DNA of 64,000 nt from DATBSL01 sp964561785 (GCA_964561785.1 CAZLRF010000021.1:1-64000); one strand, 5' to 3'; shown: positions 23,271-33,062, counted from the stretch's first letter. The notes: generated from the sequence alone by a model not told the origin. Made by a program: numbers and translations.

Positions 23271-24692
23271 ATGAAGAAGATCTCGATCCACCCCGTGTCC
23301 CGCATCGAGGGCCACGCCAAGATCACGATCCGCCTCGACGACGAGGGGCAGGTGGCGGGCACCCAGTTCCACGTCACCCAGATCCGCGGGTTCGAGAAGT
23401 TCACCGAGGGGCGGCCCTACTACGAGATGCCGTCGATCACCGCCCGCATCTGCGGCATCTGCCCGGTGAGCCACCTGCTGGCGTCCGTGAAGGCCTGCGA
23501 CCAGATCATGGCCGTGCGGGTCCCCGACGCGGCGGCGAAGCTCCGGGAGCTCCTCCACTGCGCCCAGTTCGTGCAGTCGCACGCCCTCTCCTTCTTCCAC
23601 CTCTCGGCGCCCGACCTCCTCCTCGGGATGGACTACGACCCCGCGAAGCGCAACGTGGCCGGCCTCCTCGAGGAGCACCCCGACGCGCTGCGGGACGGCA
23701 TCGCGCTGCGCAAGTTCGGGCAGCAGGTGATCGAGCGGCTCGCGAAGGAGCGCGTCCACCCCTCGTGGACGGTGCCGGGCGGCGTCAACGCCCCCCTCGA
23801 CCCCGCGGCCCACGAGAGGACCCTCGCCGAGCTGCCCGCGGCGCAGGCGATCGTCAAGCGCACGATCGACCTGTGGAAGCGGACGCTCGACCAGTTCCCG
23901 GACGAGACAGCCAGCTTCAGCAACTTCCCGACGATGTACCTGGGCCTCGTGGGCCCCGACGGCTCGCTGCGCCTGTACGACGGGAACCTCCGCTTCGTCT
24001 CCCCCGAGGGCGGGATGGTGGCCGACCAGGTCCGGCCGGAGGAGTACGCCGCGCACATCGGCGAGGCGGCGATGGCCGACTCGTACCTCAAGGCCCCGTA
24101 CTACAGGCCCCACGGCTACCCCGACGGCATCTACCGCGTCGGCCCCCTCGCGCGGCTCAACGTCGCCGACCGCTGCGGCACCCCGGAGGCGGACCAGGAG
24201 CTCGAGGAGTACCGCCAGCGCCTCGGCCGCATCGTCCAGAGCGGCTTCCACTACCACTACGCGCGGCTCGTCGAGGCGACCTACGCCCTCGAGCGGATGA
24301 AGCAGCTCCTCGAGGACCCGGCCATCCTGTCGCCGAAGGTCCGCGCGCGGGCGGGCGTCAACAGCCCCGAGGGGGTCGGCATCATCGAGGCCCCCCGCGG
24401 CACCCTCATCCACCACTACAAGGTGAACGACGACGGCGCGATGGTCTGGACGAACCTGATCGTGGCCACCGGCCACAACAACCTCGCGATCGGCAGGGGC
24501 GTCCTCCAGGTGGCCCGGAAGTTCGTGGACGGCCGCAAGCTGCAGGAGGGCGCCCTCAACCGCGTCTCCGCCCTCGTCCGGGCCTACGACCCCTGCCTCA
24601 GCTGCTCGACCCACGCCCTCGGCATGGTGCCGGTCAAGCTGAGCCTGGTGGGCCCCGGCGGCGAGCTGCTCGACGAGAAGGCGACGGAGTAG
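23271..24692 (+). CDS. hoxH: [NiFe]-hydrogenase large subunit HoxH
   Basis: A 473-residue catalytic subunit. The two nickel-binding pairs are present: RICGICPVSH (Cys61, Cys64) and DPCLSCSTH (Cys442, Cys445). About 25 residues follow His448, the extension normally removed by a maturation protease after Ni insertion. The sequence style and the HoxEFUY partners point to a group-3d-like, NAD(P)-linked bidirectional hydrogenase. No hyp genes or HoxW protease are in the window, so maturation must be encoded elsewhere. A GGAGG site precedes the ATG. The operon ends here, meeting a converging kinase gene two bases later. Confidence 0.94.
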   Translation: MKKISIHPVSRIEGHAKITIRLDDEGQVAGTQFHVTQIRGFEKFTEGRPYYEMPSITARICGICPVSHLLASVKACDQIMAVRVPDAAAKLRELLHCAQFVQSHALSFFHLSAPDLLLGMDYDPAKRNVAGLLEEHPDALRDGIALRKFGQQVIERLAKERVHPSWTVPGGVNAPLDPAAHERTLAELPAAQAIVKRTIDLWKRTLDQFPDETASFSNFPTMYLGLVGPDGSLRLYDGNLRFVSPEGGMVADQVRPEEYAAHIGEAAMADSYLKAPYYRPHGYPDGIYRVGPLARLNVADRCGTPEADQELEEYRQRLGRIVQSGFHYHYARLVEATYALERMKQLLEDPAILSPKVRARAGVNSPEGVGIIEAPRGTLIHHYKVNDDGAMVWTNLIVATGHNNLAIGRGVLQVARKFVDGRKLQEGALNRVSALVRAYDPCLSCSTHALGMVPVKLSLVGPGGELLDEKATE

Positions 24693-24694
24693 CC

Positions 24695-26599
24695 TCAGCC
24701 CGTCGCGGCGTCGATCTCCTCGACCTCCTCGCGGGCGTCGACCTCGTGGCGGATGTACTGCAGCCGCGAGGACAGCTCGGGGACGTCGAGGGACACCGCC
24801 GCGCCCCGCGAGAGGTCGAGGCGGAGCTGCTTGACCCGGTGCTCGGCCATCTCGCGGCGGACCTTCAGGCGCTCCCGGACCCGCGTGGCCTTCGCGATCG
24901 CCTGCTCGCGCTGGCGCAGCACCTCGAGCTGGCGCTCGTAGAGGCGCCGGTCCTCCGCCGTGCTCGCGCGCTCGAGCGCGGCGCGGGCCTGCTCGGTCGA
25001 GCGCGCGACCGCCGCGCGCTCCGTCTCCGCGGTCTGCTCCTCGAGGTCTCTCTGTCGCGCGGCGAGCTCGCTCTCGCGCGTCACGATCGCGTCGACCTCG
25101 GCGAGGAGCTGTCTCATCTCCTTCCCGCCGCGCTGCTCGATGAGGGCGCGCACGCGCGCCGCCTCCTGCGCGATCGGGGAGGGGGCGGGCCCGGCCGGCG
25201 GGGGCAGCGCGCGAGGAGCCTCGGCGGGCAGCGCGGGGACCGGCCGGCCGCGCGGAAGCTCGGGACCCCGCAGGAGCGAGAGGACGGTCGGGGCGGCCTT
25301 GAGCGCCTGGAAGGCCAGGACGACGCCCCAGATCCCGAGCCAGAAGGGGAAGTGGCCTTGGGTGGCGTACATGATCCCGGCCACGAGGAAGAACGCCCCG
25401 AAGTGGCCGCCGACCGCGCGCAGGGCGCGCCACCGCGCCGCGCTCCAGGGGTCGCCCGCGTTCGGGACCTCGCGGCGGAAGACGGCGCTCTCGAAGAGCG
25501 GCTGCCAGCTCTCCTCGTCGTCCCGCCGCACGAGCTCGACGCCGGTGAGCTTGCCGTCGCGGATGGCGTGGACGAGGCCCTTCTCGTCGTACCGCCGCAC
25601 CTTGCCCGCGCCCGAGTCGCCCAGCCCCACCGCGGTCTGGACGTGGTAGAGGGCGGGAGCGGGCACGACCTCGGCCGAGATCGCGCGGGGCGCGGCGGGC
25701 ACGAGCGGCACGCCGCCGAGCGAGGCGGCGCGGGCCCGGCCGGCGAGAGCGGCGAGCTGCGCGGCGAGCTCGTCCGTTCTCTCCCAGCGGCGCGCGGGGT
25801 CCTTCTCGAGGCACCGCGCGACGATCGCCTCGAGCGCCTCCGGGGCGTCGGGCCGGGCCCGGCGCAGCGGCTCCGCCTCGCGCTCGATGACCGCGGCGAG
25901 CACCTGGGCCGGGGTGTCGCGGCGGAAGACCGGCGTCCCCGTCGCCATCTCGGCCAGGATGAGCCCCACCGCGAACTGGTCGGCCCGCGCGTCGACGGGC
26001 TTGCCGCTCGCCTGCTCGGGGGACATGTACTCGAGCGTGCCGAGGAGAGCGCCGGCCTGCGTCCCGTGCCGCGTCAGCGTCTCCTTGGCCTCGAGGTCGG
26101 CGAGGGGGGCTGGCAACACCTTCGCGAGACCGAAGTCGAGGATCTTCAGCAGGCCCTCGGGCGTGACCACGAGGTTCTCCGGCTTGAGGTCCCGGTGGAG
26201 GATGCCCGCGCGGTGGGCGCGGGCGAGGCCGTCCGCGAGCTGCGCGCCGAGGTCGAGGACCTCGGGGACCGGCAGGGGGCCGCGCGCGAGGCGGCGGCGC
26301 AGCGTCTCGCCCTCGACGTGCTCCATGACGACGTAGTGCTCACCCTCGCGCTCGGCCGCCTCGCCGACGTCGTAGATCTGCACGATATTGGGGTGGCTGA
26401 GGGCGGAGGCGGCGCGGGCCTCGCGGTCGAGCCGGCGGAGCATCTCGGGGTCGGCGCCCGGGCGCAGGACCTTGAGGGCGACGGTGCGGCCGAGCCGGGT
26501 GTCGCGCGCGCGCCAGACCTCGCCCATCCCGCCCGCGCCGAGGCGATCCACGACCTCGTAGCTGCCGAGCCGAGCGCCGGGGGCGAGGGCCTGGACCAT
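24695..26599 (-). CDS. membrane-anchored Ser/Thr protein kinase with GYF-like and coiled-coil tail
   Basis: About 634 residues from ATG 26599, chosen because the kinase fold begins at once; starts further upstream (26683, 26701) give a low-complexity extension and overlap the divergent gene. The Hanks-type kinase (10-275) has GAGGMGEV, Lys43 in VALKVL, HRDLKPEN with Asp137, DFGLAKV at 155 and GTLEYMSPEQ. A GYF/DUF4339-like segment follows near 345 (VRRYDEKGLVHAIRDGKL...SWQPLFES). Next come two hydrophobic segments (FGAFFLVAGIMYA, FPFWLGIWGVVLAF) and a long charged coiled coil ending near the C-terminus. It converges on hoxH, so a direct link to hydrogenase control is not implied. Confidence 0.85.
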   Translation of the reverse strand: MVQALAPGARLGSYEVVDRLGAGGMGEVWRARDTRLGRTVALKVLRPGADPEMLRRLDREARAASALSHPNIVQIYDVGEAAEREGEHYVVMEHVEGETLRRRLARGPLPVPEVLDLGAQLADGLARAHRAGILHRDLKPENLVVTPEGLLKILDFGLAKVLPAPLADLEAKETLTRHGTQAGALLGTLEYMSPEQASGKPVDARADQFAVGLILAEMATGTPVFRRDTPAQVLAAVIEREAEPLRRARPDAPEALEAIVARCLEKDPARRWERTDELAAQLAALAGRARAASLGGVPLVPAAPRAISAEVVPAPALYHVQTAVGLGDSGAGKVRRYDEKGLVHAIRDGKLTGVELVRRDDEESWQPLFESAVFRREVPNAGDPWSAARWRALRAVGGHFGAFFLVAGIMYATQGHFPFWLGIWGVVLAFQALKAAPTVLSLLRGPELPRGRPVPALPAEAPRALPPPAGPAPSPIAQEAARVRALIEQRGGKEMRQLLAEVDAIVTRESELAARQRDLEEQTAETERAAVARSTEQARAALERASTAEDRRLYERQLEVLRQREQAIAKATRVRERLKVRREMAEHRVKQLRLDLSRGAAVSLDVPELSSRLQYIRHEVDAREEVEEIDAATG

Positions 26600-26681
26600 G
26601 GGACCGGTCCCGAGACTACCACGCGCGGCCCGGGGCGACGGCGAGCGGCCGTGCGCGCTAGACTCCCGGTCGGAGGTGGCC

Positions 26682-27251
26682 ATGAGGAGTTGTCTCGGCA
26701 TCGCCGTCGCCGTGGCGCTGCTGGCGCTGCCTGCAATCGCCCCGGCTCAGGGCCTCGGGGACGCGGCGAAGAAGGAGAAGGAGCGCCGCGCGAGCGGCCC
26801 CGCGCCGAAGAGCCGGACGTACACGCAGGAGGAGCTGGCGAAGCTTCCTCCCGTGGCGAACGAACCCGGTCCCGCACCCGAGACCGCTCCGGTCGCCGCC
26901 GCGCCCTCGACCGCGCCCGCCGCGGCCCCGCTCCCCGCGGCCGACGCGCCGGCCGTCGACGAGGAGGCGGAACGCCGCGCGGAGGCGGAGGAGTCGTGGA
27001 GGACGCGCGTGGCCGAGGCGCGACAGAAGGTGGACGCAGCGCGCAAGAAGCACGACACGCTCGCCAGCCTCAACCTCGTGCCGGGCTACGAGTACGTGGA
27101 CGCCAGCGGGCGGACGCTCATCGGCTCGGTCGGCCAGCTGCAGGCCCTGACCGCCCGGGCCAAGGCCGACCTCGAGGCCGCGGAGCGAGAGCTCGAGGAC
27201 CTGCTGGAGGCGGCGCGGCGCGCGAACGTGCCGCCGGGGTGGCTGCGCTGA
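26682..27251 (+). CDS. secreted coiled-coil protein of unknown function
   Basis: A 189-residue protein from ATG 26682 with a GGAGG site. A signal peptide covers residues 1-23 (CLGIAVAVALLALPAIAPAQG). Then come a lysine-rich segment, RTYTQEELAKLPPV, an Ala/Pro linker of about 45 residues, and a helical coiled coil (RTRVAEARQKVDAARKKHDTL... LTARAKADLEAAERELEDLLEAARRANVPPGWLR). Proteins ending in a helix with VPPGWLR recur in Acidobacteria as uncharacterised secreted proteins. I recognise no catalytic domain. It is divergent from the kinase gene. Confidence 0.7.
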   Translation: MRSCLGIAVAVALLALPAIAPAQGLGDAAKKEKERRASGPAPKSRTYTQEELAKLPPVANEPGPAPETAPVAAAPSTAPAAAPLPAADAPAVDEEAERRAEAEESWRTRVAEARQKVDAARKKHDTLASLNLVPGYEYVDASGRTLIGSVGQLQALTARAKADLEAAERELEDLLEAARRANVPPGWLR

Positions 27252-27258
27252 GAAGCCG

Positions 27259-28578
27259 TCAGTCGCGCGGCTCGGGATCGGGCGGCGGCAACGGCTCGAT
27301 CCGCACCCGGGCGACCCGGCGCCCCTCGAGGGCGAGGACGGTGAGCCGGTAGGGGGGCACCTCCACCGCCTGCCCGGGCTCGGGGATGTGCCCGAGCCGC
27401 TCGAGGACGAGCCCGGCGAGCGTGACGTAGCTCGACGACTCCGGAAGCTCGAGGCCGTGGTCGGTGTCGAGCTCGTGGATCGGCACGCTGCCGTCCACCT
27501 CGAACCGCCCCTCGCCCAGGTCCTTCACCGTCGGCATCGGCACCCGGTGCTCGTCGTGGATCTCCCCGACGATCACCTCCACGAGGTCCTCGAGCGTGAC
27601 GAGCCCCTCGAGCGAGCCGTGCTCGTCGACGACGAGCGCCATGTGCACGCCGCGCGTGCGCATCTCCTCGAGGAGAGCGGTCGCCGGCTTGCCCGCGGGC
27701 ACCGAGAGCGCCGGGCGCAGGAGGTCGCGAAGCGGCGCCCCCGTCCCGGAGAGGACGGCCTCGTAGACGTCGCGCGCGTAGACGAAGCCGACGACGTTGT
27801 CGAGCTGCGCCTCGTACACCGGGTAGCGCGAGTGGCCGGTCTCGCGGATGGTGAGGACCGCCTCGTCGAGGCTCGCGTCCGACCGCAGCGCGGCGAGGCG
27901 GGGCCGGGGCGTCATCACCTCGCGCACGTCCCGCTCGTGGAACTCGACCGCTCCGGCGACGAGGTCCTCCTGTACGATGCCCTGCCGGCCGGCCTCCTCC
28001 GCGATGGCCTTCAGGTCCTCGAGCGAGTGGAACGGCGCCGGCTCCACGCCCTGCTGGCCGAGCAGGCGGAGAACGAGGCGGGACGACCCGGCGAGAGCGG
28101 CCACCGCGGGGCGGGTGAGGCGGCTCGTCCACTCGACGACCGGCGCCACCGCGACCGCGATCGGCTCCGCGTGCCGCACGGCGAGCGACTTCGGCACGAG
28201 CTCGCCCACCACCAGCGAGAGGTACGCGATCGCGAGCACGACGATCGCGACCGCGATCGGCTCCGCGGCTGTCCGCAACCACGGCCAGGGCAGGGCGGCG
28301 ATCGCCGGCTCCAGGCGCTCGATGGCGGCGACGCCGCCGACCGCGGAGGCCAGCGTTCCGACGAGGGTCACGCCGATCTGGACGGTGGCGAGGAAGCGGT
28401 CCGGGTCCTCCTTGAGCCGCAGGGCGGCGGCCGCCCCCGCGCGGCCCTCGTCGGCGAGAGCCCGCAGGCGGGCCGTCCGGGCGCTGACGATCGCGATCTC
28501 CGCCCCCGCGAAGAAGCCGTTCAGGAGGATGAGGACGGCGATGAGGGCGAGCTCGATCAGGATGCCGTCGTCGCTCAC
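27259..28578 (-). CDS. CNNM/CorC-type membrane protein (hemolysin C family, DUF21-CBS-CorC_HlyC)
   Basis: A 439-residue protein starting at GTG 28578, which overlaps the stop of the symporter gene (GTGA). Four hydrophobic segments in residues 1-170 form the DUF21 domain (LALIAVLILLNGFFAGAEIAIVSARTARL, FLATVQIGVTLVGTLASAVGG, LAIAYLSLVVGELVPKSLA). A CBS pair follows (VMTPRPRLAALRSDASLDEAV, GVHMALVVDEHGSLEGLVTLEDLVEVIVGEI) and a C-terminal CorC_HlyC domain (RFEVDGSVPIHELD). Relatives export Mg2+ or Co2+ or serve in ion balance. The older name hemolysin is misleading. Confidence 0.9.
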   Translation of the reverse strand: MSDDGILIELALIAVLILLNGFFAGAEIAIVSARTARLRALADEGRAGAAAALRLKEDPDRFLATVQIGVTLVGTLASAVGGVAAIERLEPAIAALPWPWLRTAAEPIAVAIVVLAIAYLSLVVGELVPKSLAVRHAEPIAVAVAPVVEWTSRLTRPAVAALAGSSRLVLRLLGQQGVEPAPFHSLEDLKAIAEEAGRQGIVQEDLVAGAVEFHERDVREVMTPRPRLAALRSDASLDEAVLTIRETGHSRYPVYEAQLDNVVGFVYARDVYEAVLSGTGAPLRDLLRPALSVPAGKPATALLEEMRTRGVHMALVVDEHGSLEGLVTLEDLVEVIVGEIHDEHRVPMPTVKDLGEGRFEVDGSVPIHELDTDHGLELPESSSYVTLAGLVLERLGHIPEPGQAVEVPPYRLTVLALEGRRVARVRIEPLPPPDPEPRD

Positions 28579-29825
28579 GGGGCGCCCTCGAAGCGGTCCA
28601 CGACGGTGGCGGTGACGAGGTCCCCGGTCACGTTGAGGACGGTGCGGCACATGTCGAGCAGGCGGTCGACCCCGAGGATGATCGCGATGCCCTCCATCGG
28701 GACCCCGACCATGCCCAGGATCATCATCAGCAGAGGGATCGACCCCCCCGGGATGCCGGCCGCCCCGATCGCGGTCACCACTGCCATGACGACCACCACG
28801 AGCTGCGCCCCGAGCGAGAGCTCGACCCCGAACACCTGGGCGAGGAAGAGGACGGTCGCCCCCTCGAAGAGGGCGGAGCCGTTCATGTTGAGGGTGGCGC
28901 CCAGGGGGAGGACGAACCCGGCGATCTCGGGGGGCACACCGAGACCGTCGCGTGCGACCCGCATCGAGGTGGGCAGGGTGGCGTTGCTCGAGGAGGTGGA
29001 GAAGGCGGTGAGGAAGACGATCTCTGCCTTGCGGAAGAACTCGCGCGGGCTGCGGCGGGCGACGAAGGCGAGGACGAGCGGGTAGACGACCATCTGGAAG
29101 GCGGCGAGCGTCCCCACCACCGTGAGAACGTACACGAGGAGGCTCAGGAGGAGGTCGTACCCGAAGCGGGCGGTCACGCTGAAGATCAGGCAGAAGACCC
29201 CGAGCGGCGCGACCTTCATCACGATCTCGATGATCGCGACCGTCACGTGGCCCAGGCTCTCGAGGAACGCCCGCATGGGGGCGGCCTTCTCGGCGGGCAG
29301 CGCGGTGAGGGCGACCCCGAGCATGATCGAGAAGAAGATGACGGCCAGCATGTCGCCCTCGGCGGCCGCCTTCACCGGGTTTCGGGGGACGACCTTGACC
29401 AGAAGGTCGATCCCGAACGTCCCCCCGGAGAGGCCCATCGCCCCCTCCGCCTGCCCGCGGTAGGTCTCGAGCAGGCGCTCGCGCACCGCCGGATCGAGCC
29501 CCACCCCCGGTCGGACGGTGTTCATCACGACGAGGCCGAGGGCGGTCGAAAGGACGGTGAGGGAGAGGAAGGACAGCAGGGTGACCAGGCCGATCCGCCC
29601 GAGGCGGCGGAGGCTGCCGAGACCCGCCACGCCCATCGACAGGGTCGAGAGGATGAGGGGGATGACGACCATGATGAGGCCGGCCAGCCACATCTTCCCG
29701 ACCGGCTCGGTGACGTTGCGGACGAAGCCGTCGACCGCCGCTCCCCCGCCGGTCAGGAGGTTCACGGTGACGCCGAGGACGGCTCCGGCGACGAGGCCGA
29801 GGAGGATGCGGTTGTGGAGGGCCAT
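28575..29825 (-). CDS. dicarboxylate/amino acid:cation symporter (DAACS, GltP/DctA type)
   Basis: A 416-residue inner-membrane transporter with eight hydrophobic segments and two re-entrant loops. The family marks are the serine-rich loop (AFSTSSSNATLPTSMRVA) and FVLPLGATLNMNGSALFEG. The last is the cation/substrate site, conserved as PLGATxNMxG. It imports glutamate, aspartate or C4-dicarboxylates with sodium or protons. It is translationally coupled to the downstream CNNM gene, so substrate uptake and divalent-cation handling may be co-regulated. Confidence 0.92.
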   Translation of the reverse strand: MALHNRILLGLVAGAVLGVTVNLLTGGGAAVDGFVRNVTEPVGKMWLAGLIMVVIPLILSTLSMGVAGLGSLRRLGRIGLVTLLSFLSLTVLSTALGLVVMNTVRPGVGLDPAVRERLLETYRGQAEGAMGLSGGTFGIDLLVKVVPRNPVKAAAEGDMLAVIFFSIMLGVALTALPAEKAAPMRAFLESLGHVTVAIIEIVMKVAPLGVFCLIFSVTARFGYDLLLSLLVYVLTVVGTLAAFQMVVYPLVLAFVARRSPREFFRKAEIVFLTAFSTSSSNATLPTSMRVARDGLGVPPEIAGFVLPLGATLNMNGSALFEGATVLFLAQVFGVELSLGAQLVVVVMAVVTAIGAAGIPGGSIPLLMMILGMVGVPMEGIAIILGVDRLLDMCRTVLNVTGDLVTATVVDRFEGAP

Positions 29826-29924
29826 TCGGGGGCGGACGGTAGCACCGGCACTTCCCGGCTTTCAAGCGCGTCCCCGGGGCCTGTCGTACACTGCGGCGCG
29901 AACCCGGGAAGGCAGGAGAAGACG

Positions 29925-30833
29925 ATGCCCGAGACGTCCCGCCGCGACCGCCGGAGCTTCCTCGGGGCGACCGCCGCCCTCCTGGCCGGCGCCTCCGCGT
30001 CCGCCGGGCCGTCCCCGGAGACCGCCCCCGCCCCCCGACGGTCGCGCATCCGCCTGAGCTGCAACCTGTACTCCTGGAACGCTCCGCTGCGCGGGGGCGA
30101 GATGACGCTCGAGCAGGTCCTCGACGCGTGCGCGGAGATGGGCTTCGACGCCGTGGACCCGACGGGCTACTACTTCCCCGGCCACCCCGCCCCTCCCCCC
30201 GACGCCTACGTGGCCGAGGTCAAGCGGCGGGCGTTCCGCAGCGGCCTCGACGTGAGCGGCACCGGGGTGCGCAACGACTTCACCGTTCCCGACCCGGCGA
30301 TGCGCGAAGCCGACGTCCTCCACGTCGGCCGCTGGGTCGAGGTGGCGGCGAAGCTCGGGGCCCCCTGCCTGCGGGTCTTCGACGGGCGCGGGGAGGCCCC
30401 GGGAAGGACGCGCGAGGAGATGACGGCGTGGGTCGTGGAGGCGTTGCGCGCCTGCGCCGCCCTCGGCGAGCGCCACGGGGTCACGATCGCCTTCCAGAAC
30501 CACGACGAGCTGCTCAAGACGGCGGACGAGGTGCTGGCCCTGCGCGAGCGCGTCTCGTCCGACTGGTTCGCCCTCAACGTGGACATCGGCAGCCTGCGCA
30601 CCGCGGACCCCTACGAGGAGACCGCCCGGCTCGCCCCCCACGCCTGCACCTGGCAGATCAAGGAGAGCGTCTACCGCCGGGGCAAGGAGGAGAAGACCGA
30701 CCTCCGGCGGGTCTTCGGCATCCTGAAGGACGCCGGCTACCGGGGCTACGCGCCCCTCGAGACCCTCGGGCCGGGCGACCCCCGCGAGAAGCTCCGGCGC
30801 TTCCTCGACGAGGCAGAAGACGCCCTGGCCTGA
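29925..30833 (+). CDS. Tat-exported sugar phosphate isomerase/epimerase-like TIM barrel
   Basis: A 302-residue protein starting at ATG 29925 behind AGGAGA. SRRDRRSFLGATAALLAGASASAG is a Tat signal (twin arginine followed by SFLGA). The body is an AP-endonuclease-2/xylose-isomerase-like barrel: SCNLYSWNAPL, VLDACAEMGFDAVDPTGYY, VAAKLGAPCLRVFDG, IAFQNHDELLKTADE, ALNVDIGSLR, WQIKESVYRRG and YAPLETLG. The Asn-His, Asp and Glu positions would bind a divalent metal. Periplasmic location suggests processing of an imported sugar. The POT transporter begins 22 bases later. Confidence 0.85.
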   Translation: MPETSRRDRRSFLGATAALLAGASASAGPSPETAPAPRRSRIRLSCNLYSWNAPLRGGEMTLEQVLDACAEMGFDAVDPTGYYFPGHPAPPPDAYVAEVKRRAFRSGLDVSGTGVRNDFTVPDPAMREADVLHVGRWVEVAAKLGAPCLRVFDGRGEAPGRTREEMTAWVVEALRACAALGERHGVTIAFQNHDELLKTADEVLALRERVSSDWFALNVDIGSLRTADPYEETARLAPHACTWQIKESVYRRGKEEKTDLRRVFGILKDAGYRGYAPLETLGPGDPREKLRRFLDEAEDALA

Positions 30834-30855
30834 CGAACGACGAACGGGAGACGGC

Positions 30856-32373
30856 ATGAGCGACACGAAGGCCCGCCGCGCGTTCCCCGCCACCTTCTGG
30901 GTGGCGAACGTCATGGAGCTGTTCGAGAGGGCGGCCTACTACGGCATGAACTCGGTGCTCGCGGTGTACCTCGCGGGCTCCGTCGCCGAGGGCGGGCTCG
31001 GCTTCTCGCCCGAGTCGGTCGGGTTCCTCCAGAGCATCGTCTACGCGGCGACCTACGTGCTGCCGATCCTCGGCGGGGCCCTCGCCGACCGCTACGGCTA
31101 CCGCCGCATGCTCCTCGTGGCGTTCTCGCTCCTCGCCGCGGGCTACTTCGCCGCCGGTTACTCGTCGACCTACGCGCTGGTGTTCCTCGCGCTGCTCGTG
31201 ATGGCCACGGGGTCGGGTCTCTTCAAGCCGATCATCTCGGGAACGATCGCCCGGACGACCGACGAGTCGAACTCCGCCTTCGGCTTCGGCATCTACTACT
31301 GGATGATCAACCTCGGGGCCTTCCTGGCCCCGCTCGTCGTCAGCGTCCTCAAGGGCTTCTCCTGGCGGTGGGTCTTCGCCGCGTCCGCCCTCTACACGGG
31401 CCTCATGCTGCTGCCGACCGTGTTCGTGTTCCGCGACCCCCCGCGCCCGCCCTCCACGAAGACGCTGCGCGAGGTGCTGGTCGGGGCGGCGGAGGTCCTC
31501 GGCGACTCCCGCTTCATGCTGATGATCGTCGTCTACTCGGGGTTCTGGGTGCTCTACTTCCAGAGCTTCGGCTCGGTCCTGTGGTACCTGCGCGACTTCG
31601 TCGACCGCACCCCGGTGAGCGCGGCGATGACCTCTCTCCTCGCCCGCCTCGGCCTGCCGTGGACGTTCACCTTCGACGCCGAGCACGTCACGGTGATCAA
31701 CGCCGGGACGATCATCCTCCTCCAGGTCCTGATCAGCCGCCTGGTGAAGGACTGGAAACCCCTGCCCACGATGGTCACCGGCATGGCCACAGGCGCGGTC
31801 GGCTTCCTCCTCCTCGCCTCCTCGCGCAGCGCCTGGGTGTTCGTCCTCGGCATCGCCGTCTTCTCGATCGGCGAGATGACCGCCCACCCCAAGTACTACA
31901 GCTTCGTGGGGCAGGTCGCCCCCGCCGATCGCAAGGCCGTGTACATGGGCTACGCCTTCCTCTACGGCGTCTTCGGCTCGCTGCTCGGCTCGAGCCTCGG
32001 CGCGTTCCTGTACGAGCGGATGCTGAAGCCCGCCCTCGGCACGCCCCAGGCGGACGAGCGGGCGCGGGTCTTCTGGCTCCTCTTCGCCGCTCTCGACGTC
32101 CTCGCCGCGGCCGGTCTCGTCCTGTTCGCCCGCCGCTTCGGCCAGGACACCGCCGACACGCGCCGCCGCGCCCACGCGGCAATGCGCGTCGTCTACGCCG
32201 CGGTGCTCCTCCTCGGCGGCGTCTTCCTCCGGATCGCCTTCTCCTCGACCCCCGTCCAGGCGCGCACCGCCGTCCAGGCCGCGATCTTCATCGCGCTCGG
32301 GGCGGGCGGGCTCCTCATGGGCCGCTCGCGTGAGGCGGCAACGGGCTCGCCCGGTCCCGCGCCGCGGGTGTAG
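30856..32373 (+). CDS. POT/PTR2-family peptide:proton symporter (MFS)
   Basis: A 505-residue protein with 12 to 14 hydrophobic segments. Near the start is the family signature ELFERAAYYGMNSVLAVYL (ExxERxxYYG). It also has GGALADRYGYRRML between helices 2 and 3 and the FKPIISGTIA segment. POT transporters import di- and tripeptides with protons; some relatives carry nitrate or other solutes. Tight spacing to the Tat barrel protein upstream suggests one transcript, with unclear shared purpose. Confidence 0.88.
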   Translation: MSDTKARRAFPATFWVANVMELFERAAYYGMNSVLAVYLAGSVAEGGLGFSPESVGFLQSIVYAATYVLPILGGALADRYGYRRMLLVAFSLLAAGYFAAGYSSTYALVFLALLVMATGSGLFKPIISGTIARTTDESNSAFGFGIYYWMINLGAFLAPLVVSVLKGFSWRWVFAASALYTGLMLLPTVFVFRDPPRPPSTKTLREVLVGAAEVLGDSRFMLMIVVYSGFWVLYFQSFGSVLWYLRDFVDRTPVSAAMTSLLARLGLPWTFTFDAEHVTVINAGTIILLQVLISRLVKDWKPLPTMVTGMATGAVGFLLLASSRSAWVFVLGIAVFSIGEMTAHPKYYSFVGQVAPADRKAVYMGYAFLYGVFGSLLGSSLGAFLYERMLKPALGTPQADERARVFWLLFAALDVLAAAGLVLFARRFGQDTADTRRRAHAAMRVVYAAVLLLGGVFLRIAFSSTPVQARTAVQAAIFIALGAGGLLMGRSREAATGSPGPAPRV

Positions 32374-32417
32374 GATTCCGCCCCGGCGGGGCGCGCGGCG
32401 CCTCGAGGAGGTCTCCC

Positions 32418-33062
32418 ATGGAGGGCGCGCTCTCGGCCCTGAAGAAGGCCATCGAGGAGGGGCAGGCGAAGGACGCGGCGAAGGCGGTCGAGGCCGCCCT
32501 CGACGCGGGGGCCGAGCCGGGGGCGATCCTCCGCGACGTGATGGTCCCCGCGATGGACGAGGTGGGCCGCCGCTACGAGTGCGGGGACTACTTCCTCCCC
32601 GAGATGCTGATCTCGGCCCGGGCCATGAAGGAGGCCCTCGCCCTCCTGCGGCCGCGCCTCGTCGCGACCGACGTCAAGCCCGCGGGCACGGTCGTCGCCG
32701 GGACCGTCAAAGGCGACCTCCACGACATCGGCAAGAACCTCGTCTGCATGATGCTCGAGGGGGCGGGCTTCGAGGTGCGCGACCTCGGGGTCGACGTCGC
32801 CCCGGAGAGGTTCGTGGAGACGGTGAAGGGGGGCGGGATCGACCTCGTGGCGCTCTCCGCGCTCCTCACGACGACCCTGCCGAACATGAAGGTGACGATC
32901 GAGCAGCTCCAGGCGGCGGGCCTGCGCGACAGGGTCGGGGTGATGGTGGGCGGCGCCCCCGTCAACCAGAAGCTCGCCACCGAGATCGGCGCCGACGGCT
33001 ACGCCGAGGACGCGGCGGGGGCGGTCGCCCTCGCCCGTCGGCTCGTGGGCGTCACGGCCTGA
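32418..33062 (+). CDS. corrinoid (B12-binding) methyltransferase protein, MtbC/MtaC type
   Basis: A 214-residue protein. Residues about 1-85 form the helical B12-binding cap (ALKKAIEEGQAKDAAKAVEAAL, YECGDYFLPEMLISARAMKEAL). Residues about 90-214 are the Rossmann cobalamin domain with KGDLHDIGKNLV (DxHxxG, His ligating cobalt), then ALLTTTLPNMK and VMVGGAPVNQ. It carries a methyl group on Co(I)/Co(III) between two methyltransferases. The UroD-like partner begins 14 bases downstream. The substrate-specific first methyltransferase (MttB-like or similar) and a reductive activator are not seen nearby. GGAGG precedes the ATG. Confidence 0.9.
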   Translation: MEGALSALKKAIEEGQAKDAAKAVEAALDAGAEPGAILRDVMVPAMDEVGRRYECGDYFLPEMLISARAMKEALALLRPRLVATDVKPAGTVVAGTVKGDLHDIGKNLVCMMLEGAGFEVRDLGVDVAPERFVETVKGGGIDLVALSALLTTTLPNMKVTIEQLQAAGLRDRVGVMVGGAPVNQKLATEIGADGYAEDAAGAVALARRLVGVTA